Below are positions 25,656-34,824 of a stretch of 64,000 nucleotides of DNA, in pieces (positions within the stretch are counted from its first letter, which is position 1; the number at the start of each line of letters is the position of its first letter). The stretch is from Parapedobacter indicus (GTDB lineage: Bacteria > Bacteroidota > Bacteroidia > Sphingobacteriales > Sphingobacteriaceae). The notes beneath the pieces are model-generated. The model had not been told where the DNA came from and did not search any database. It was given only the letters and a program-made list of their open reading frames with translations. The stretch is taken from assembly GCF_900113765.1 (NCBI RefSeq), contig NZ_FOQO01000005.1:328762-392761 (forward strand), given 5' to 3'. The position numbers and the translations under genes were made by a program.

Positions 25656-27134
25656 ATGACTCATATCCATACCTTAGGAGAACTTAAAAAATCAGGATAC
25701 CAGCACCGAACCGTAAAAGACGAACTCAGGGCCAACCTTATTAGACAACTGCAGGAACACAAAGCCGGTTTTCAGGGCATCGTTGGGTATGACGAAACCG
25801 TTATTCCCGAATTGCAGACGGCCATTCTTTCCCGACATAATGTGTTGCTGCTGGGGCTGCGCGGTCAGGCAAAAACCCGCATCGCGCGGCTTATGGTCCA
25901 TTTGTTGGATGAATATGTGCCATATGTAGCCGGTAGTGAACTGTTCGACGACCCACTGGATCCCATTTCGTGGTATGCTCGAAACGAGATTCAGACCCAT
26001 GGTGACGACACGCCCATTGCGTGGTTACACCGTTCGGAACGATATACCGAGAAGCTGGCTACCCCCGATGTAACGGTGGCCGACTTAGTGGGCGACGTGG
26101 ACCCTATCAAAGCAGCTACGCTGAAACTCACTTACAATGATGAACGTGTCATCCATTTCGGATTGATTCCCAGGGCGCATCGTGGTATTTTCGTGATCAA
26201 CGAGCTTCCCGACCTGCAGGCCCGAATACAGGTTGCGCTGTTCAACATGCTGCAGGAAAAAGACATCCAGATCCGCGGATTTAAACTTCGGCTGCCCCTT
26301 GATATTCAGTTTGTGTTTACGGCGAACCCCGAAGACTACACCAACCGCGGTTCCATCGTGACGCCACTGAAAGACCGTATCGAAAGTCAGATCCTCACCC
26401 ACTATCCGAAGCGTATCGATATTTCCCGGAAGATCACTTTCCAAGAAGCCCGCATCACTCCCGAACAACAAAGGGCCATCGAAGTCGATGGCTTGCTGAA
26501 AGATCTGGTGGAGCAGGTTGCATTTGAAGCCCGGCAAAGTGAATTCATTGATCAGAAATCGGGTGTATCGGCACGCCTCACCATCTCCGCATATGAAAAC
26601 TTGGTCAGTGCCGCAGAGCGGAGGCTACTGATTTCCGGGCAGAAGAAGACGGTTGCCAGGTTGGCTGATTTTTCCGGTATCATCCCCGCAATTACCGGCA
26701 AAATCGAGTTGGTGTACGAGGGTGAACTGGAGGGCCCTGTCCACGTAGCACACCGGCTAATCGGCGGTGCCGTCAAAACGCTGTTCACCCAATATTTCCC
26801 CCATCCGGAAAAAGCCAAAAAGTCGAAGAGCGAAAATCCTTATGCATCTATTGTCGATTGGTTTACACTGGGAAACGAGGTGTTGCTTACCGATGCACTG
26901 TCTGACAGCCAATATAAGAAAGCGCTCATGGCAGTACCCGGCTTACATGCATTGATCAAAAAGTTCCATCCCAAGCTGGTCGAAAGCCAGCAATTGCTGC
27001 TGATGGAATTTGTACTACACGGGTTGGCCGAGTATTCGCAGCTTAGCAAGAATTACCTTCAAAACGGCATTGGATTTACTGATATGCTGGGAAGCCTCTT
27101 CGATGGAGATTTCAGCGAGGAAGATTTTGAGTAA
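25656..27134 (+). CDS. MoxR/ChlI-type AAA+ ATPase
   Basis: The 492-residue ATPase has Walker A GLRGQAKTR at about 67-75, a Walker B strand GIFVINELPDLQ in which the usual DE is NE, sensor 1 FTANPEDYTNRG, and a C-terminal helical lid. Automatic annotation often calls this class a magnesium chelatase, but no chlorophyll or cobalamin genes are present, so MoxR-like chaperone is the better description. It works with the VWA protein encoded just upstream. Its 3' end overlaps the convergent DUF6702 gene by 23 bp. Confidence 0.9.
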   Translation: MTHIHTLGELKKSGYQHRTVKDELRANLIRQLQEHKAGFQGIVGYDETVIPELQTAILSRHNVLLLGLRGQAKTRIARLMVHLLDEYVPYVAGSELFDDPLDPISWYARNEIQTHGDDTPIAWLHRSERYTEKLATPDVTVADLVGDVDPIKAATLKLTYNDERVIHFGLIPRAHRGIFVINELPDLQARIQVALFNMLQEKDIQIRGFKLRLPLDIQFVFTANPEDYTNRGSIVTPLKDRIESQILTHYPKRIDISRKITFQEARITPEQQRAIEVDGLLKDLVEQVAFEARQSEFIDQKSGVSARLTISAYENLVSAAERRLLISGQKKTVARLADFSGIIPAITGKIELVYEGELEGPVHVAHRLIGGAVKTLFTQYFPHPEKAKKSKSENPYASIVDWFTLGNEVLLTDALSDSQYKKALMAVPGLHALIKKFHPKLVESQQLLLMEFVLHGLAEYSQLSKNYLQNGIGFTDMLGSLFDGDFSEEDFE

Positions 27135-27609
27135 ATTCAAAAACAGCACGGTGTTCTGGATTATCCAGTTTCGTGCTCTTCCGGTTGCCATAGGCTGTTA
27201 CATGTAAGATATTGCTTTGGTTGGCAAATTGGTCAAGCAGCACCCGGTTGTCGACGGCGATACGTTGCACGAAGGTGACCCCTTCGGCTTCCAGGTAGCA
27301 CCAAGCCACATCGTCTTCAATTTCATAGCCAAGATAGCGGAGCGTTTGCAACTGCCCATTCACGGAAAGACTCAGATGGCGTCGTAGATAACGGGCAATC
27401 AAACTATCCGTTTCATTTCTGTTTGCCGGATTGATGAGGTCAACTGTTGAGGCACCTCCTGCTGCTTTTAGTGCAGTTTCCAGATCGTCATAAAAAATCC
27501 GGCAACTGATTTCCACGCGTTGTGCCTCCTTATTGTAGTCAACCGCGGTGATACTTACATAAAACGGATGAAGAACCAACCAGAATACCTGAATAAAAAG
27601 GTTACCCAT
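27112..27609 (-). CDS. DUF6702 family protein
   Basis: The 165-residue protein has a hydrophobic N-terminus (GNLFIQVFWLVLHPFYVSIT) and strands such as KEAQRVEISCRIFYDDLETALK followed by HVTAYGNRKSTKLDNPEHRA. I recall this as DUF6702, usually found next to HupE/UreJ-like and M1-peptidase genes in Bacteroidota, which is exactly the context here. The first residues probably act as a signal sequence. The function is unknown. It is divergent from the HupE/UreJ gene. Confidence 0.8.
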   Translation of the reverse strand: MGNLFIQVFWLVLHPFYVSITAVDYNKEAQRVEISCRIFYDDLETALKAAGGASTVDLINPANRNETDSLIARYLRRHLSLSVNGQLQTLRYLGYEIEDDVAWCYLEAEGVTFVQRIAVDNRVLLDQFANQSNILHVTAYGNRKSTKLDNPEHRAVFEFTQNLPR

Positions 27610-27684
27610 ATTTTAACTAGCCTATTGCGTTTTCGACACAAATTAACGTAATATTGTAACGAATACCGCAACATAACGTGCAAT

Positions 27685-28263
27685 ATGCAAGACTTTGGTG
27701 TATATTTTGAATTAGGGTTACAGCATATTTTGGACTTGGCAGGTTATGACCACATTCTTTTTGTCATAGCCCTTTGCTGCACCTATTTTGTCGGAGACTG
27801 GCGGAGAGTTATCGTATTGGTTACAGCCTTTACCATTGGGCATTCCTTCACACTGGCATTGAGTGTTTTTAATCTGATCCGGGTGGATACTGTGTTGATT
27901 GAATTTCTCATTCCTGTCACCATTGTCATTACAGCTATCAGCAATATCGCTGTAAGACGTAAAAGACGAAGGGTGAATACCGATTGGCTTACGTATGGTT
28001 ATGCGCTATTTTTCGGGCTCATACATGGTTTGGGATTTTCCAATTACCTGCGCTCACTGCTTGGCAAAGAAAGCAGCATCACAGGACCGTTGTTTGCTTT
28101 CAATGTTGGATTGGAATTGGGTCAACTCGTTATTGTTTTCGTAGTTTTGATCTTATCGTTCATCGCTACTACCATTTTTTCGGTTTCCAAACGCGATTGG
28201 ACATTTTTTCTATCGGCCGCTGTTTTCGGTATCGCACTGGTGATGGCGTTGGAGCGGATTTAA
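27685..28263 (+). CDS. HupE/UreJ family membrane protein
   Basis: The 192-residue integral membrane protein has about six hydrophobic helices and the family signature GYDHILFVIALCC near the N-terminus, then TIGHSFTLALSVF and FGLIHGLGFSNYL. HupE/UreJ proteins are proposed nickel or cobalt permeases, with His in the first helices as ligands. No hydrogenase or urease is nearby, so the metal and purpose are open. It precedes the M1 peptidase by 36 bp, which would fit metal supply to a metalloenzyme, but that is speculation. Confidence 0.87.
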   Translation: MQDFGVYFELGLQHILDLAGYDHILFVIALCCTYFVGDWRRVIVLVTAFTIGHSFTLALSVFNLIRVDTVLIEFLIPVTIVITAISNIAVRRKRRRVNTDWLTYGYALFFGLIHGLGFSNYLRSLLGKESSITGPLFAFNVGLELGQLVIVFVVLILSFIATTIFSVSKRDWTFFLSAAVFGIALVMALERI

Positions 28264-28299
28264 AAAAAATAGTAACTTTACCCACAAAACACGACGCAC

Positions 28300-30648
28300 G
28301 TGAAACCATCTTCTCTTTATTTTTTTGTGTTTGCGGTTTGCATGGCTGTATTTTCAGTCCACGCTCAACACCAAAATAACCCGACTTCAAACCATGGCAA
28401 CAAATTTGAACAACTGGGAACGTTGTTGAGCGATCCGAATGTATACCGTACTGCTTCGGGAGCCCCCGGCCATCAGTATTGGCAGCAGAAAGCCGATTAT
28501 GTCATTGACGTAGAGGTAGACGACGATAACCAACGCGTCATTGGGTCGGAAACCATTACCTACACCAACAATTCGCCGGATCCGCTCTCCTACATATGGA
28601 TCCAGCTTGATGAAAATGAGCACAAGGCCGATGCGGAAAGCAAGAAATTCGACGAAAGTTCGCTGAATGAACAGATGACCACCAATCAGCTGCAAAACCT
28701 GATCAGCAGCGATAAGGATTTGGGGGTTAGGATACAGAAAGTCGCCGACGGCGCTGGAAAGCCCCTTAGCTACACCATCAACTACACCATGATGCGGGTG
28801 GATCTTCCCACCGTATTAAAACCCGGAGCCAAATTTGTTCTTCAGATCGAGTGGCAGTATAACATCAGCGACCGCATGGCCGAAGGAGGCCGCGGAGGTT
28901 ATGAATACTTCGCTGAAGACGACAATTACTTGTACACCATCACGCAATGGTACCCCCGTATGGCGGTCTATTCCGACTTTCAGGGATGGCAAAATAAGCA
29001 GTTCACGGGCCGGGGCGAGTTTGCCTTGGTATTTGGCGATTTTAAGGTCAACATCACTGTGCCGGCAGACCACGTGGTAGGTGCTACGGGCGAGTGCCGC
29101 AATTATGCCAGTGTACTAACGGCGGTTCAGTTAGATCGATGGAAACAGGCGCAGCAAGCGGATGAGCCCGTTGAGGTGGTAACACTCGATGAGGCTCGCC
29201 AAGCGATGAAGAAAAAAGCTACCGACAAAAAAACGTGGGTGTACGAAGCCAAGAATGTGCGCGATTTCGCCTTTGTCTCTTCACGCCGCCTGGTTTGGGA
29301 TGCGATGCGCGTCAAAGATGGGATCGAAAGCCACATGCCTATGGCCATGTCCTACTACGGCCCCGAAGCATATTCCCTCTACCGCCCCTATTCGACCAAA
29401 GTAGTCGCTCATACACTCAAGGTATATTCCAAGCATACCATCCCCTATCCGTATCCGGTTGCGATTTCGGTGGAAGCTTCCAATGGTATGGAATACCCGA
29501 TGATCTGCTTCAATTACGGGCGGGCAGATAAAGACGGTACCTACTCCGAAGCGACGAAATACGGAATGCTCAGCGTAATTATCCACGAAGTAGGGCACAA
29601 TTTCTTTCCCATGATTGTCAACTCTGACGAACGGCAGTGGACCTGGATGGACGAAGGGCTTAATACGTTCTGCCAGTTTCTGGCTGAACAGGAATGGGAC
29701 AAAGACTATCCCTCGCGACGAGGGCCGGCTCACAAGATTGCCGATTACATGAAGCTTCCCAAAGACCAGCTGGAGCCCATCATGACCAACTCCGAAAACA
29801 TCGTGGAATTTGGCCCCAATGCCTACGCCAAACCGGCAACCGCGCTTAATATCCTGCGGGAAACGGTAATGGGACGGGAACTGTTTGACTACGCCTTCAA
29901 AGAATATGCACGACGGTGGGCCTTTAAACACCCCACTCCGGCCGACTTCTTCCGGACAATGGAAGACGCCTCTGCGGTAGATCTCGACTGGTTTTGGCGA
30001 GGCTGGTTTTTCGGCATCGATCCCGTGGATATTTCCCTTGACGACGTGGAACACTTTCAACCTATGGGAAATATCCCCGATGCTCAGGCAGCAGCGAAAG
30101 CGGCGTTTGAGAAAGATTTGAACACGGTATCACGTCAACGTAACATCGAGGAAGGGGTGAATTTTGCCGTCGAGGCTGATACCAGCTTGCAGGATTTTTA
30201 CAATAAATGGGATCGTTTTGAAGTCGCTGATGAAGACCGGCAGGCCTTTGAACAATACTATCACTCGCTGTCGCCCGAAGAAAAAGCGTTATATGATGGG
30301 AAGTATCACTTTTATCAACTGAGATTCTCCAATAAGGGGGGCTTGGTAATGCCCATTATTTTACAGTGGACCTTTGCCGACGGCACTACCGAAGTCGAAC
30401 GTATCCCTGCCTACATCTGGCGCAAAAATGAAAACGAGGTCACCAAGGTCTTCGCGAAAAGCAAAGAAGTGACAGCCGTATTGGTAGACCCCCTGCGAGA
30501 AACCGGTGATATCGACGAAGAAAACAATGCTTGGCCACGCCACCATACGCCTACACGGTTCGAGTTATTCAAGCAGCAACAGGGTCCCGCACGAGGAGAA
30601 TCTACGGGCCCCAATCCCATGCAACGGGCGAGGAGGAGTGGACAATGA
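28300..30648 (+). CDS. M1 family metallopeptidase, exported
   Basis: The 782-residue protein starts with GTG and has a signal peptide (MKPSSLYFFVFAVCMAVFSVHAQ). The gluzincin site is complete: HEVGH at 429-433 and the third zinc ligand Glu452 in WMDEGLN, exactly HExxHx18E. An N-terminal beta-sandwich precedes it, and the C-terminal 200 residues are unlike classical aminopeptidase N. The substrate-binding GAMEN-like motif reads GMEYP. A -7-like TAACTTTA lies at 28272. Its TGA overlaps the next start (ATGA). Confidence 0.92.
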   Translation: MKPSSLYFFVFAVCMAVFSVHAQHQNNPTSNHGNKFEQLGTLLSDPNVYRTASGAPGHQYWQQKADYVIDVEVDDDNQRVIGSETITYTNNSPDPLSYIWIQLDENEHKADAESKKFDESSLNEQMTTNQLQNLISSDKDLGVRIQKVADGAGKPLSYTINYTMMRVDLPTVLKPGAKFVLQIEWQYNISDRMAEGGRGGYEYFAEDDNYLYTITQWYPRMAVYSDFQGWQNKQFTGRGEFALVFGDFKVNITVPADHVVGATGECRNYASVLTAVQLDRWKQAQQADEPVEVVTLDEARQAMKKKATDKKTWVYEAKNVRDFAFVSSRRLVWDAMRVKDGIESHMPMAMSYYGPEAYSLYRPYSTKVVAHTLKVYSKHTIPYPYPVAISVEASNGMEYPMICFNYGRADKDGTYSEATKYGMLSVIIHEVGHNFFPMIVNSDERQWTWMDEGLNTFCQFLAEQEWDKDYPSRRGPAHKIADYMKLPKDQLEPIMTNSENIVEFGPNAYAKPATALNILRETVMGRELFDYAFKEYARRWAFKHPTPADFFRTMEDASAVDLDWFWRGWFFGIDPVDISLDDVEHFQPMGNIPDAQAAAKAAFEKDLNTVSRQRNIEEGVNFAVEADTSLQDFYNKWDRFEVADEDRQAFEQYYHSLSPEEKALYDGKYHFYQLRFSNKGGLVMPIILQWTFADGTTEVERIPAYIWRKNENEVTKVFAKSKEVTAVLVDPLRETGDIDEENNAWPRHHTPTRFELFKQQQGPARGESTGPNPMQRARRSGQ

Positions 30649-31715
30649 TCCCCGAAAAGCGATTACGTGATTTTACAACAGGGGTATTTAAGGCCATCGG
30701 TTGTCCCGATGCAGATGCACAATTGGCTGCAGACGTATTGCTTGCTGCCGACCTGCGGGGGGTTGATTCCCATGGCGTTGCACGCCTTAGCGGCTACGTA
30801 CGATTGTGGGAAAGTGGTCGCCTCAATTCCACTCCCCATATCCGTGTAGTGCATGAAACCCCAACAACGGCGACTGTTGATGGCGATGGCGGACTCGGAT
30901 TGGTTACCGCCCCTTTTGCCATGGATATCGCTATCGAAAAGGCGCGGCAGTACGGTTCGGGCTGGGTGGCCATCCGCAATTCCAATCACTTCGGCATTGC
31001 TGGCTACCATGCGCTCAAAGCCGTCGAACAGGAGATGATTGGCTATGCACTCACCAACGCGAGCCCTTTGGTTGCACCCACGTTTTCGACTGAACGGCTG
31101 TTGGGTACTAATCCCATTTGTTATGCATTTCCTGCCGGAAACTATCCGCCCGTAGTGGTAGATATGGCAACTTCTGCTGCCGCAAACGGCAAGCTGGAAA
31201 TTGCCGAGCGAGCTGGCAAATCAATTCCAGAAGGATGGGTACTTGATGCGAAGGGGCATCCTACTATCGACGCTACAGCCGTCAAAAAGGGGGGCGCCCT
31301 GCTTCCGTTAGGAAGCGACCGCGACCATGGCAGCCACAAAGGCTTCGGCCTTTCAGCTATAGTCGACATACTTTCCGGTGTATTGTCTGGTGCGAACTAT
31401 GGCCCTTGGGTGCCTCCATTTGTGGCTTACTTGCAGCCGGTGGTCAACCAACCGGGTCAGGGCATCGGCCATTTCGTTGGGGCTATGCGCGTGGATGGAT
31501 TTCGCCCTGCGGCCGATTTTAAGGCCAATATGGATCAGTGGATCGCACGCTTTAAACAAGCCAAACGCGTTGACGAGCAACAACCCGTAATCATTCCCGG
31601 AGAGCCCGAATATGAAGCTGAATTGGATCGCCGGAAAAATGGGATTCCCCTCGTTGAAGCGGTACAAAAAAACTTGGAGGCATTAGCGTCTAAATTAGGA
31701 ATCGGCCAACTGTAA
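30645..31715 (+). CDS. Ldh-family (malate/L-lactate/ureidoglycolate-type) dehydrogenase
   Basis: The 356-residue NAD(P)-dependent oxidoreductase belongs to the LDH2/MDH2 family. I start it at the ATG at 30645, overlapping the peptidase stop by 4 bp; the longer frame is inside the peptidase gene. Family blocks are ADLRGVDSHGVARL with the catalytic-site His, NSNHFGIAGYHA with the proton-relay His, TNPICYAFPAG, and DHGSHKGFGLS. The family uses several 2-hydroxy acids, and the sequence alone does not tell the substrate. Confidence 0.92.
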   Translation: MIPEKRLRDFTTGVFKAIGCPDADAQLAADVLLAADLRGVDSHGVARLSGYVRLWESGRLNSTPHIRVVHETPTTATVDGDGGLGLVTAPFAMDIAIEKARQYGSGWVAIRNSNHFGIAGYHALKAVEQEMIGYALTNASPLVAPTFSTERLLGTNPICYAFPAGNYPPVVVDMATSAAANGKLEIAERAGKSIPEGWVLDAKGHPTIDATAVKKGGALLPLGSDRDHGSHKGFGLSAIVDILSGVLSGANYGPWVPPFVAYLQPVVNQPGQGIGHFVGAMRVDGFRPAADFKANMDQWIARFKQAKRVDEQQPVIIPGEPEYEAELDRRKNGIPLVEAVQKNLEALASKLGIGQL

Positions 31716-31726
31716 ATTTTTACCCT

Positions 31727-31757
31727 TTTGTGATACCGAGGTTTTTATCTAAGTTTG
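31727..31757 (+). promoter_or_regulatory. Promoter of the O-methyltransferase gene
   Basis: TTTG (31727-31730), exactly 19 nt, TAAGTTTG (31750-31757): a perfect consensus promoter. The first usable ATG follows only 6 nt later, so the mRNA should be leaderless or nearly so. Confidence 0.9.
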
Positions 31758-31763
31758 CGACCG

Positions 31764-32399
31764 ATGGATATGTTCGATGACTTATTGACGAGCTATCTGG
31801 AAAGGACCTGCGATGCGGAACCTGCGTTGTTGCAGCACATCCACAGGGAAACCTATGTGAAAGAAACCAGGCCCCACATGTTGTCGGGCCACTATCAAGG
31901 CAGGCTGCTGGCTTTTCTAAGTAAGTTGGTGTCGCCCCATCGGATTCTGGAAGTTGGTACGTTTACAGGATATGCAACGTTATGTTTGGCGGAAGGTCTA
32001 GCTCCAGGCGGCGAAATACACACCATCGATAGCAACATAGAATTAGAAGATCGTGTACGTGGTTACTTTGCCCTATCCGAATGGAACCACGCAATCCGCT
32101 ATCATGTTGGAGATGCGGCTACGATTATTCCCCAACTAAAGGGACCATTTGAGTTGGTCTTTATCGATGCGGATAAGAAGAACAATGGTCTTTATTATGA
32201 GTTGGCCCTCGAAAAAATTCCCACTGGTGGTTTAATTTTAATAGATAATGTGTTATGGAAAGGGAAAGTAGTGGCCGATGCCGGCGATTCCCAGACCCAG
32301 CAGATTGCCGCGTTGAATAAGCAGTTGGCGGCTGATAATCGTGTTGATAAATTAATTCTCCCCATTCGCGATGGCGTATACGTGTTGCGCAAGCGATAA
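31764..32399 (+). CDS. SAM-dependent O-methyltransferase (caffeoyl-CoA/catechol type)
   Basis: The 211-residue cytosolic enzyme starts at the ATG at 31764 (MDMFDDLL; ATG 31770 is possible). An upstream in-frame TTG at 31755 lies inside the -7 box and is not used. Motif I is ILEVGTFTGYATLCLA, the metal/SAM region FIDADKKNNGLYYE, then GGLILIDNVLWKG, as in class I cation-dependent O-methyltransferases. The substrate is unknown. Two peptidoglycan-hydrolase genes follow after 20 bp. Confidence 0.93.
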   Translation: MDMFDDLLTSYLERTCDAEPALLQHIHRETYVKETRPHMLSGHYQGRLLAFLSKLVSPHRILEVGTFTGYATLCLAEGLAPGGEIHTIDSNIELEDRVRGYFALSEWNHAIRYHVGDAATIIPQLKGPFELVFIDADKKNNGLYYELALEKIPTGGLILIDNVLWKGKVVADAGDSQTQQIAALNKQLAADNRVDKLILPIRDGVYVLRKR

Positions 32400-32419
32400 T
32401 AAAGTTAACCTGTTGACGC

Positions 32420-33109
32420 ATGAACGAAACCCGGAAGACTTTTCTAATTACCTTATTCCTTACCATCGGGTTGGTCGGCGGAAATGCAGTCCGCTCGCTG
32501 GCTCAGGAGTATACGCCGCATACCTATATTGAGCAGTATAAAGATGCTGCAGTGCAGTATATGGAAGAGTATGGGTGTCCCGCAAGCATCATTTTAGCCA
32601 TCGCCATGCATGAGAGCGCATATGGAGGTAGTCGCATAGCACGCCATTTGAATAATCATTTTGGTATTAAAGGGCCAAACAACAGCAAGGTAATCCGATC
32701 GGCTTACAAAGGTTATGCTTCCGTAGAAGAATCCTATGCCGACTTTATTGATTTTTTACGGAGACGTAAAAAGACCGAGCAACTGTTTGAGCAATATCAA
32801 CCCTATGAATACCGGAAATGGGTACAGGGAATCGCCCGCTCTGGATATGCTCATAGTCCATCCTGGTCATCGAAAGTAATCGGCATCATCCATAAGTATA
32901 ACCTAGACGAATTAGACATACAGCCCGAGGGTGATAGGGCCATCGCCTCGTTGGACGAGTCGGACGAGACCGAAGAATTGTATACGGTGAAGCAAGGGGA
33001 TACGCTGTATGACATTGCCCGGAAATATGGAACAACCGTGAAAGAACTGCAACGCAATAACGGCCTTACCCATTCACGCTTGCGGATCGGACAACAATTG
33101 ATTTTGTAA
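32420..33109 (+). CDS. Exported glucosaminidase-LysM protein
   Basis: The 229-residue protein has a signal peptide (cleavage after RSLAQ near residue 29), a glucosaminidase domain (about 35-175, with catalytic-type AMHESAYGGS and the conserved NNHFGIKG block) and one C-terminal LysM (about 186-229, YTVKQGDTLYDIARKYGTT). It should cut N-acetylglucosaminyl bonds in peptidoglycan. The next gene is a paralogue that begins immediately after its stop codon. Confidence 0.92.
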   Translation: MNETRKTFLITLFLTIGLVGGNAVRSLAQEYTPHTYIEQYKDAAVQYMEEYGCPASIILAIAMHESAYGGSRIARHLNNHFGIKGPNNSKVIRSAYKGYASVEESYADFIDFLRRRKKTEQLFEQYQPYEYRKWVQGIARSGYAHSPSWSSKVIGIIHKYNLDELDIQPEGDRAIASLDESDETEELYTVKQGDTLYDIARKYGTTVKELQRNNGLTHSRLRIGQQLIL

Positions 33110-33958
33110 ATGAAAAGGTATTTATATGTACTGTCGGTTGTTATCTTATTTTCTTCCTGCTTATCCAAGCAAGATGTGCTTCAAAATCCCCACGTAACAA
33201 AGCGCCCTGTACCCGTACAAAAGCCGAGGGAGCAACATCGCCAAAGCCCACGCCCATCCACTTCGCATGCGAGTACATCGGGACAGGAATACATCGAGCG
33301 TTATAAAGCTATTGCGATCGAGGAAATGGAACGGTTTGGTATACCTGCCAGTATCAAATTGGCGCAGGCACTTCTCGAATCGGGGAACGGCAACAGTGCG
33401 TTGGCGCGGCAAGCTAACAATCACTTCGGCATTAAATGTACTCCGGAATGGCCAGGAAAGAAAACGTATCAAGATGACGATCGCCACGATGATTGCTTCC
33501 GAGTATACGAAAGGCCCGAAGATTCTTTCAAAGATCACTCACAGTTTTTGTTGCGAAAGCGCTACGCGGCGCTCTTCGAATTGGACAAAGACGATTACAA
33601 GGGGTGGGCGAAGGGTTTGAAATCTGCCGGCTATGCTACCAATCCGCGTTATGCCGACATGCTTGTCGAGTTAATCGAACGCTATCAGTTATATCAGTAT
33701 GACCGACCCGAGAGCCGGATGGAAAAAGTGAAACGAGAAGAGATGGTTCAGACCGAGATCGTTGAAAATAAACCGGAAGAGCTGCAGCCTGCATCAGCCA
33801 AGGCTCCCGTACGCATCGATATCCACGAGGTAAAGCAGGGAGACACGCTGGCGGCCATAGCCCGTAAACATGGGATGTCTACCAGTGAATTGATGGATCT
33901 AAACGGGTTGAAAACCGAATCTCTTTTTATCGGTCAGCTTATCTTGGTGTCACAATAA
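33110..33958 (+). CDS. Glucosaminidase-LysM lipoprotein
   Basis: The 282-residue paralogue of the preceding gene has a lipoprotein signal (lipobox FSSC, Cys17), a disordered Pro/Arg-rich linker (about 25-60), a glucosaminidase domain (about 62-205, with LAQALLESGNGNS and ANNHFGIKC) and a C-terminal LysM (about 238-282, HEVKQGDTLAAIARKHGMS). Anchoring in the outer membrane distinguishes it from its soluble neighbour. The start codon directly abuts the previous stop, with no spacer, which implies translational coupling. Confidence 0.92.
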   Translation: MKRYLYVLSVVILFSSCLSKQDVLQNPHVTKRPVPVQKPREQHRQSPRPSTSHASTSGQEYIERYKAIAIEEMERFGIPASIKLAQALLESGNGNSALARQANNHFGIKCTPEWPGKKTYQDDDRHDDCFRVYERPEDSFKDHSQFLLRKRYAALFELDKDDYKGWAKGLKSAGYATNPRYADMLVELIERYQLYQYDRPESRMEKVKREEMVQTEIVENKPEELQPASAKAPVRIDIHEVKQGDTLAAIARKHGMSTSELMDLNGLKTESLFIGQLILVSQ

Positions 33959-34025
33959 AAACGCAATATTGCAAATTGATGTTAAAATTTTCGTCAACTG
34001 CAAACTTAGCTGTAGTTTTAGGGCA

Positions 34026-34775
34026 GTGAATAAAATAAAGCACTTTTTTATCGGATTGCTTGTTTTCGGTATCCAGTTCGATGTCGTGTTGGCCCAAACA
34101 GCCATACAGGGCATCGTGTTTGACAATCATACCAAGCAACGTATTTCACAGGTATACATTTATAATACGGCCAATGACGACGGTGGATATAATAACACGC
34201 GTGGCGAATTTTCACTTCAGGCTTCTCCAGGGGATGTTTTGATAGCGGCAGCCAAAGGCTACTACCCCGATACGCTTGTTGTTTCCAATAAAAGCGTTGT
34301 GTTGTTCAACATGGAGCGGTCGTCGATCTGGCTGGACGAGGTTTCTGTTATCGCCCGGCGTAGTCCTGAAGAACGGCTGGAAGAGAACAAGCGGGAGTAC
34401 GGCACAGCTTATAGTAAGGGAAATGCGGGATCCATCTTTTCAGTAGGGCCAACCGGCGCCGGAGTAAGTATTGATGCCTTGTATAAGTTGATTAGTCGCG
34501 AAGGCAAGAACTCGCGCAGATTGCAGGAAATCATCGAGCAGGATTATCGGGAATCCGTGATCGATTATCGATTTACACCTGATTTGGTAAGGAGCGTGAC
34601 AGGTTTGACCGGTGCTACACTAGCAGATTTTATGCGGCAATACCGGCCTTCCTATTACTTTATTTTAAGTGCCAACGACTATAATTTGGCTTTTTATATC
34701 CGTTCGTCGCTCGCGCAATATCGACAAAATCCCGCCGCACGTCGACTCCCTTCTTTCCCTCAAACCAACAAATAA
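34026..34775 (+). CDS. Exported CarboxypepD_reg-like domain protein
   Basis: The protein has 249 residues from the GTG at 34026, which gives a proper signal peptide (KIKHFFIGLLVFGIQFDVVLAQ). The open frame back to 33969 has no signal and runs through the probable promoter. Residues about 25-105 are a carboxypeptidase-regulatory-like beta-sandwich (TAIQGIVFDNHTKQRISQVY, then DVLIAAAKGYYPDTLVV). The helical C-terminal part (about 110-249) is unassigned. Such proteins are common surface or periplasmic components in Bacteroidota. Role unknown. Confidence 0.8.
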   Translation: MNKIKHFFIGLLVFGIQFDVVLAQTAIQGIVFDNHTKQRISQVYIYNTANDDGGYNNTRGEFSLQASPGDVLIAAAKGYYPDTLVVSNKSVVLFNMERSSIWLDEVSVIARRSPEERLEENKREYGTAYSKGNAGSIFSVGPTGAGVSIDALYKLISREGKNSRRLQEIIEQDYRESVIDYRFTPDLVRSVTGLTGATLADFMRQYRPSYYFILSANDYNLAFYIRSSLAQYRQNPAARRLPSFPQTNK

Positions 34776-34824
34776 AAACACATAAAGAAAAAGCAGCACG
34801 ATATTTGTTAATTTAGCAGCAGAT

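Noticed and set aside
29281..30060. Open frame of 259 codons on the minus strand
   Set aside because: It lies wholly antisense to the M1 peptidase, which has a complete zinc site and signal peptide. The antisense product has no recognisable motifs; it is a shadow of codon usage.
30531..30644. N-terminal extension of the Ldh-family dehydrogenase
   Set aside because: It is out-of-frame sequence of the peptidase gene. ATG 30645 gives the family start.
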